Translations under genes and position numbers: made by a program | Assembly: GCA_000708835.1 (NCBI GenBank) | Contig: DF237039.1 | Coordinates: 124,001 to 188,000 of the forward strand | DNA length: 64,000 nucleotides | From: Klebsormidium nitens | Taxonomy: Eukaryota; Streptophyta; Klebsormidiophyceae; Klebsormidiales; Klebsormidiaceae | Direction: 5' to 3' | The notes under the pieces: model-generated | Told to the model about the DNA's origin: nothing | What the model saw: the letters and a program-made list of their open reading frames with translations, nothing else | The model's database searches: none | In this document: positions 57,948 to 64,000 of the stretch, in pieces | Numbering within the stretch: the stretch's first letter is position 1 | Layout: each line of letters opens with the position of its first letter

Positions 57948-60636
57948 CCGTCAAGCTTGATATCCAAATTGCTGGCCCTTGTGCATTGCCCCAAGCTGAG
58001 GTCATTCGCAAAGCATTCAAGAGGTGTGGACACAATCAAGCAATGTTTCCCAGCCTAGACATAAGACTTTTTTGAAAGGCAAGCCTCATATCGGCAAGCC
58101 ATATTCTGATGTCTGATGCCGGAATGGTGCATACGCGGGGGCCTGACAGTTCAAGGAAGTTGAGCTTCAGACAGTCCTTATCAAAGTCAGCCCTGATTGC
58201 GCGGGCGGTTGAAGTTGCATTTTCCTTGAAGCCCCACAATCACAAGCTCACAGTGCCAGTCTCAATCTCCCCTTTTACGATTGACATTTCTCCTGTTTTC
58301 ATCGAGTTCAGCTTATGCTGCTTGATAGTACAGGTAGTCATACGTAGGATGGTTCCTTGTTTCATGAGAGCTACGGCAGTCAGGGTTTGCGATTTTATAT
58401 CAAGATCGAATTTGGGATATTGCCCTACTGCTTACACTGCTCATGGTCATGGCAGCTTCCGGATTTGTCACTTTCATTCGCATGGGCCCAGTACTGACGT
58501 TTGGTTGTGTAACGTTGTTGCTGCGCGGTTTGTAAACCGCCCAAATTGTACTCCGGGCATCACGAGTCACGTGCAATTGCAATGCAACCATGGACCGTAC
58601 ACCCAGTCAATATAATCATGTTTAGGGGCATTGGTGAATCGTAAATTTCTTAAATCAAGGGGACTACGTGGTTGAGCCCGTGCACGCTATGGTGTTTGAT
58701 TAAATGCATGGGTTTTGGGACTACCCTCAGTAACGTATACCCGCGCACTGAGTAAGTCTAACCTGATCGGTTCGGTTGGAACAGATCTTACCGCGGAGAG
58801 GCGGGCCAGGTGAGTTCATGGCCACGGGCCCGGGATAGAATTTGTCCTTTGCACATAGCTCATAATATAGGCGCAATGATGCATTATAATAACCCCATTA
58901 TAATCTTCGGTGTATCCGCAATGAGCGCATGCAACCGACACGGTCCGGCTTCAACTTGTTAGGCACGACATACATAAACATTTTTCGAAGTTTGGGGAAC
59001 ACTTTGTTCATGAAGTTCTCAGAGCCCGACCGAAAAGCTTCAATGTTTGTTCGGTATTCTTGCAGTATTATAGTATTATGGGGGACGGCAGTGGTGCGCA
59101 CCTTAGGGATGCGGCGGACACACAATGTTTGATTCCACTAGGACAGCCAAATGGGCCCGCTCCCGGGCCCGCTTGGCGCGCTCAGTCTTCTAGTAACGTG
59201 CCTCAGTCTAACGGGCCTCTAAAAGTCTGCTAGCAGGTCCACCACAGGTTTGCCAGCCTTTCATGATAATAGCGCGCCAGTTCGGGGATTCAATTTGTTC
59301 GCCGTGAATGATGGCATCTTGAAGGACTCGGCTACATATGACCGCTAAATTAGATTCTTATAGAGCTTGTGCACGCCTGCCCCTGAGGAACACGTGCTAC
59401 CTTGAGTTCCTAACCTTATGACTTTATGATTATCTGACTGCCGTGAGTTCCCCGTACTTGGAAGATTAGTGAGCCGCGCTCGCGGCGCCGCGTGGCCGAT
59501 CTGCGCGGCCGGTTCGCGACCTCCCCAGCACGAGGTTTGAAAGATTTCAGATCCGATCTGGAGACGTAAGCTGATCATCGTCAGTTCCAACTTCCTCCAA
59601 CTAAAGTGTGACAGGTCACAGGGCCCGCGGCTCTGACAACATAATAACGACTGCAACAAATTCTACCTGACCAAATATCTGGGCACGGCCATGTGATCGT
59701 GACCTGGCTGAAGGAAGCTCATTAATTGGATCGCGAAACCTGGAGCACGTGAACCTATCTTGCCGGATCCACCTGACTGCTTCATCATGACGAAAGCAAT
59801 CATGAGGAATGCCCCAAGCTCCAAGTCCTTTGGACATATGGCAGGATTCAGAGCCGTTGATGTGCAGTATATCTGGAACCAGATAAGGGCGCCAGCTCAC
59901 TTTCACCTGAAATGCAATGAGAGGTCGACACCTGGCGCGAACCGGAAGGTTTTGGACAAAAGCGGAGAGCTTTTTGCTCGCCTGTCAACATCTTTCGACT
60001 GCCACCCTGTCATGCACAGTGGAAAGGAAGGCGGCGCCTGCCTGGCTAGTAGGTATTGAATTTGCAGTGCGGCTCAACCGAGCTCACTACTGTGTTCTCG
60101 GCCAGCTCCGGCATTGAGCCTGTGTTTAATGTTGCAACTAACTAATGGCTGGCCGTTGAGTGCTCGGTAGGTAGAACATCCGCATGCGCAAGCGTCAAGC
60201 TGGGCGGAGGGACCGATAGCTAAAGATTTGCGGGGCGGTTAGTTTAGATTTGCTTGTCAGTCAGCCCATCTGAACCGGTCAATCCAATGATGGCGGAAGC
60301 TTCCACCGGGGTATTGTGACCCAAACCTTGGGAAGTGAAGAGCAGAGTGCAGGGCAAAGTTGTTGGGAGCAGCGCTTTTAATCTTGGTCCAGTTTACGGC
60401 AATTCGTCTTTCAAAAGCGACGAGGCAAGGGCGCAGAACTTCAAACCTCGTTTTGCAGCATTGTAGGTCGAAAGACCTTAGCCACTTTCCGCCCTTGAAC
60501 GTTACCGCCTTCTCGGATGAGAGCCTTACGCTGAGGGCTTCCCAAGCTGACTATAGGAGCCTCACGCTGTGGACTCCCAAGCTCACCATCAACCTAATTG
60601 ATATCGTTGAGAAGGCCTGTCGAAGCGACTTCCACA
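57948..60636. other. Intergenic stretch without a supported gene
   Basis: The region separates RPN8 and the sugar transporter. A 67-codon frame on the minus strand at 58239-58036 (starting MWGFKENATSTARAIRADFD) has natural-looking composition but no start or splice context I can defend. GC-rich patches such as 59150-59180 alternate with AT-rich DNA. The last few hundred bases should hold the transporter promoter. Confidence 0.45.
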
Positions 60637-63600
60637 ATGGCGGGCGGGATGATCGTTGCTGGCTCGGAAGTGCACGACTTCCCTGCCAAGATCACCTTTT
60701 ATGTCGTTATGGTGGCTCTGCTGGCAGCGTGCGGAGGTGACTATCTGACTCCGAATTCTGTTATAGAGTCTTGAGACATGCACCATGCACTGCTTGATGG
60801 AAGATGCACTACTTCATACTGGATGTACTGCAGGTTGAATGTGATATTGATGCTTTGCAAATCTCACCATGATGTCTGACTCCAAATTTCGTTCTACAGG
60901 TCTGCTGTTTGGTTATGACAATGGAGTCACTGGTAAGTTCAGAGGGCAAGATGATGTAGCTGAAGTTTTGATCATTTCTACCACCCCCGCATGCAAAGTT
61001 CCAGTAGCTCTTGCCAGTGGTTTAATCAGTGCTTGTTGCAATATCATGCTTGTACAAACCAGTACTTTATTACTGTATTGCTGCTTGTTTTTCTGCTTTA
61101 GCTCAGCCAGCTTGTGAGAAGCATCGTTTGCATCTTTGAAGAGCAGAGGCTCAGGACCTTTCTATGTCTGAAATTGGCAGGCTTCATTTCTCCCCATCTT
61201 GTGTGATTGTGACTGTCTCTTGTCTCTGCTTTTTCATTCACACTTGGTGTATGTGCAGGTGGTGTTACATCATTTCTACCATTCCTGGAAAAGTTTTTCC
61301 CAGCTGTTGCGAGGGCCACAGAGGTTGGTTACTACTCAAACCATTATACTTTATCTGGCTTTTATGTATACTTCTCAGATATGCCTTGTGGGACCTGCTC
61401 TTGGATCCCTCTTTGTGTCTTTATGATACCCTTGCAGGTGAAATGCGGGTTACCTTGCACTTTCCTTCAGTTGAACATGCGGGGGTCCGATTCCTCAAGG
61501 TCCTTATTTCCTCAGATGTTTCAGGACAACATTCAGTTCTTGACATTGCAATATTGCAGGTGAATTGACTTTATTTATTGAAGCAAGTTCTCAAAATCTG
61601 ATTGGTAAAGAAGTTATCTGTGGACAGAAGAGTCAATCTGGTTCTGTTTGGACACTTTTTGTCTCTTTTCATTGGTGCAACGGAGTCACCCTCAGTAGAA
61701 GGTGAGTCTGAAGACACCTATGCGGGTTGCAGGCGGCTATGTTGGAATTATTTTGTTCTAGGGCATGCAGAAAGGGTGGTACATCAACACTAGGACACTA
61801 GGATTTTTATTCTGGGCCCCTTGAACAAATCTGTGTCGTTAAGCATTGGAACTCGAATGTCTTGGTCTTCGGGCTCCACGCTTACCACCCACCATTGCAT
61901 TTTTTTCGCAATTGCCAGGGAGAAGAATTTAGGATACAACTGAACAATTTTAGCACGGTTCTGAACTGAATGATTAGGTCCTGTTCACCCACTTCTTGTT
62001 TCTCCCAAGAACCTCGAAATAACTCTTGTCTGTTGTTACCTCTTTTGCAGGCGGGTGTTGACGCAAACAGCGCCTACTGCAAGTACGACAATCAGGGGCT
62101 GCAGCTCTTCACGTCGTCGCTGTTTCTAGCTGGCGCGTTTGCCTCCTTGATTGCATCCTACACCACCAGGGCATGGGGCCGCAAGCGCACCATGCTCATT
62201 GGCGGCCTCTTCTTCTGCGTGGGGGCCACCCTCGTTGCTGCTGCTCAAGACTTGGCGATGCTCATCATTGGTCGCATCTGCCTTGGTATTGGAGTTGGTT
62301 TTGCCAATCAGGTACATGCCCAAGGGCTTGCCAGAAAATCTCGTCCGTGAATTCAATTGCGAAAATTGAAGCTCAAATTAGTCGTGTCATTTGTAAATAG
62401 CACAAGTCTCGTTGTTCTTCTGGCTTCGGCAAAAGATAGTAGTTCTAATCAAAACTAGATTGGTTCAATCTAGTTGACATTCGCACTGTAGCTGGGAAGA
62501 TATTGGATCAATCAGGCATTTCTGTGTGTTTTGTGGATCACTCCTCTCTGCCGCTTCAGGTGCGGCAGGTCATGTTCTTGCTGAAAGACGTTGTGATTGA
62601 CTCCTGCCTCCTCTGCTGTTACAGGCTGTTCCCCTGTACCTGTCTGAGATGGCTCCTCCCAAAGTCAGAGGTGCTCTCAACATCATGTTCCAGTTGGCAG
62701 TGACCATTGGCATCTTGGCCGCTCAGTTGATCAACTATGGTACCCAGTACATTGACCCTTGGGGCTGGAGGCTTTCTCTTGGTAAGCCACCAGGTTAACT
62801 CCCTGATCAGTTTCCCTTGACATAGTCAGGGGTTTTGTTGGCTTAATTGAAAGCGTTAGTGTGCAATCAGAAGCCAGCCCAGGTTTCAATCCTCACTTGT
62901 TCGAAGTCGGTTCGATTACTCATTATTCGCCTCCAGTCTTTCAAGGGCTCTCTGCGTTTTGAATGCTACTGAACACTCTGGTCTCTGCTGCAAGTCATGT
63001 GTGCTCTCCAATCGTGGATCTTCGCTGGTGGCCGATTCCTTGTGATCGGATTTTGAGTTTTTCTTTGTTGGATGTAACAAAGCGTTCCTACACGATTCAA
63101 TGCAAACACTTCCCTCAGTGTCTCGCATAATCTCTGTGCAGGCCTCGCCGGTGTTCCTGCCGCGCTGGTAACCCTGGGCGGTCTCATTCTGCCCGAGACT
63201 CCCAACAGTCTGATTGAGCGTGGCCAAATAGAGAAGGCGCGCCACGTCCTGCGCAAAGTGCGGGGTGTGGACAACGTTGAGGAGGAGTTTCTGGACATCA
63301 AGAGTGCCTGCGAGGTCGCGGCGCGCGTGAAGCACCCGTGGAGGAATATCATCAAGCCGCGCTACCGCCCGCAACTCGTCTTCTGCATTGTCCTCGAGTT
63401 CTTCCAGCAGGTGAGGGGTGATGTCATGCTGTCGTCATGCATGCGGCCGAGGTTGCATGTGAGGGTGGATAGCATGCATTGTAGGCAAGTTCGTGCGCAA
63501 TGGTCGAATCCTTTTGACAGGTCAATAGTGTGTTAAAATTAAGAACATGTCCTAGTTCTCTTAGGTTCGCTAGTTACGCTGTCGCACAGGAATCCGCTGG

Positions 63601-64000
63601 ACCCTTCAAGGACGCTTAGGCTGGCCCCTTCTCTGACATATCTCTCCTCAAAGCTTCGACCTGAAAATAGTCGAGGACTTGGGAGTAGTGTTTTATTATC
63701 ATCGCTTCGATACACGATCAAGTTGTGTGTCAAACGCGGCGCTCATTTACACTTGTCGTCCCCACTGCAGTTCACGGGTATCAACGCCATCATCTTCTAT
63801 GCCCCCGTCCTTTTCAATTCGCTCGGCAGCGGCAAGACGGCGTCGCTTTTGTCGACCGTTATCATTGGCGTGGTGAACGTGCTGTCAACGCTAGTGGCCG
63901 TCTTCACGGTCGACAAATTCGGCAGGCGCGCGCTCCTGCTCGAGGCCGGCGTTCAGATGACACTCGCACAGGTGAGGCGGCGGTACCTTGCCCCTAAGCA
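60637..64000 (+). CDS. STP-type H+/hexose symporter (major facilitator sugar transporter), cut by the window end
   Basis: Plant sugar transport proteins (STP) import glucose and other monosaccharides with protons across the plasma membrane through 12 membrane helices. Seven exons are visible and agree in phase: 60637-60736, 60900-60932, 61259-61323, 62051-62311, 62625-62781, 63142-63410, 63771-63971. They give the first 362 residues of about 520; the last donor is CAG|GTGAGG. The start is [20 protein letters not shown]. Family marks are [16 protein letters not shown] in the helix 1 region, [30 protein letters not shown] (cytoplasmic loop Gly-Arg-Lys), [16 protein letters not shown], the signature [11 protein letters not shown], and [15 protein letters not shown] in helix 7. 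The conserved sugar-site residues QQ...GINA are kept. Exon 2 is only 33 bases. I see no lesion. The rest lies beyond 64000. Confidence 0.93.

Noticed and set aside
60150-60200. Sequence resembling a tRNA D-arm (CGGTAGGTAGA)
   Set aside because: No matching acceptor stem, anticodon loop or TTCGA-type T arm follows.
1-64000. CRISPR arrays, integrated viral genes, insertion sequences
   Set aside because: No regularly spaced repeats, no reverse transcriptase, integrase or transposase motifs were seen in any frame.

Overview
The window is nuclear DNA of an intron-rich eukaryote, most likely a streptophyte green alga. The evidence is a plant-type CYP51 (obtusifoliol 14-alpha-demethylase), an STP-type H+/hexose symporter with the plant signature [11 protein letters not shown], an RPN8 closest to the plant form, and dense GT-AG introns of 100-900 bases at middling GC. 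A Klebsormidium-like organism is my best guess, but that is inference; no rRNA or organelle marker is present. I saw no operon, CRISPR array, tRNA or intact transposon. Exon models were built by hand from splice signals, reading-phase agreement and remembered family sequences. No search was run. || Layout, left to right. 1-2123 (-): ELMO-domain protein of the ELMOD3 type, running off the left edge. 2124-5279: non-coding, with one clear inverted repeat. 5280-19891 (+): the most unusual locus, a gene of about 25 exons and about 1,860 residues whose front half consists of tandemly duplicated exon cassettes. Six of these are 72-base exons encoding a PLPGDGFWxY motif, followed by basic Ser/Pro/Lys exons. 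Its back half is an 846-residue coiled coil. I do not recognise the family. 21207-26904 (-): a 1,338-residue unrecognised protein, alpha-helical with a nuclear-looking basic then acidic tail, and a perfect hairpin just past its stop. 27948-30212 (+): F-box/LRR gene with one frameshift and one in-frame stop. || 31260-36267 (-): CYP51, complete in 8 exons. 37097-39930 (+): SSU72 phosphatase, complete in 5 exons and divergent from CYP51. 39931-43995: no firm gene, one weak small candidate. 43996-48924 (+): CEP97-like LRR/coiled-coil/IQ protein, complete in 6 exons. 50587-51010 (-): possible 72-residue protein. 51247-52597 (-): membrane-anchored FkbM-family methyltransferase. 53729-57947 (+): 26S proteasome lid subunit RPN8, complete in 7 exons, with a decayed copy of an exon start in intron 1. 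57948-60636: no firm gene. 60637-64000 (+): STP hexose transporter, cut by the right edge. || The genes are mostly unrelated housekeeping functions (sterol synthesis, RNA polymerase II CTD dephosphorylation, proteasome, centriole/cytoskeleton, sugar uptake). They do not form a visible cluster. The most plausible undescribed item is the PGDG exon-cassette gene.
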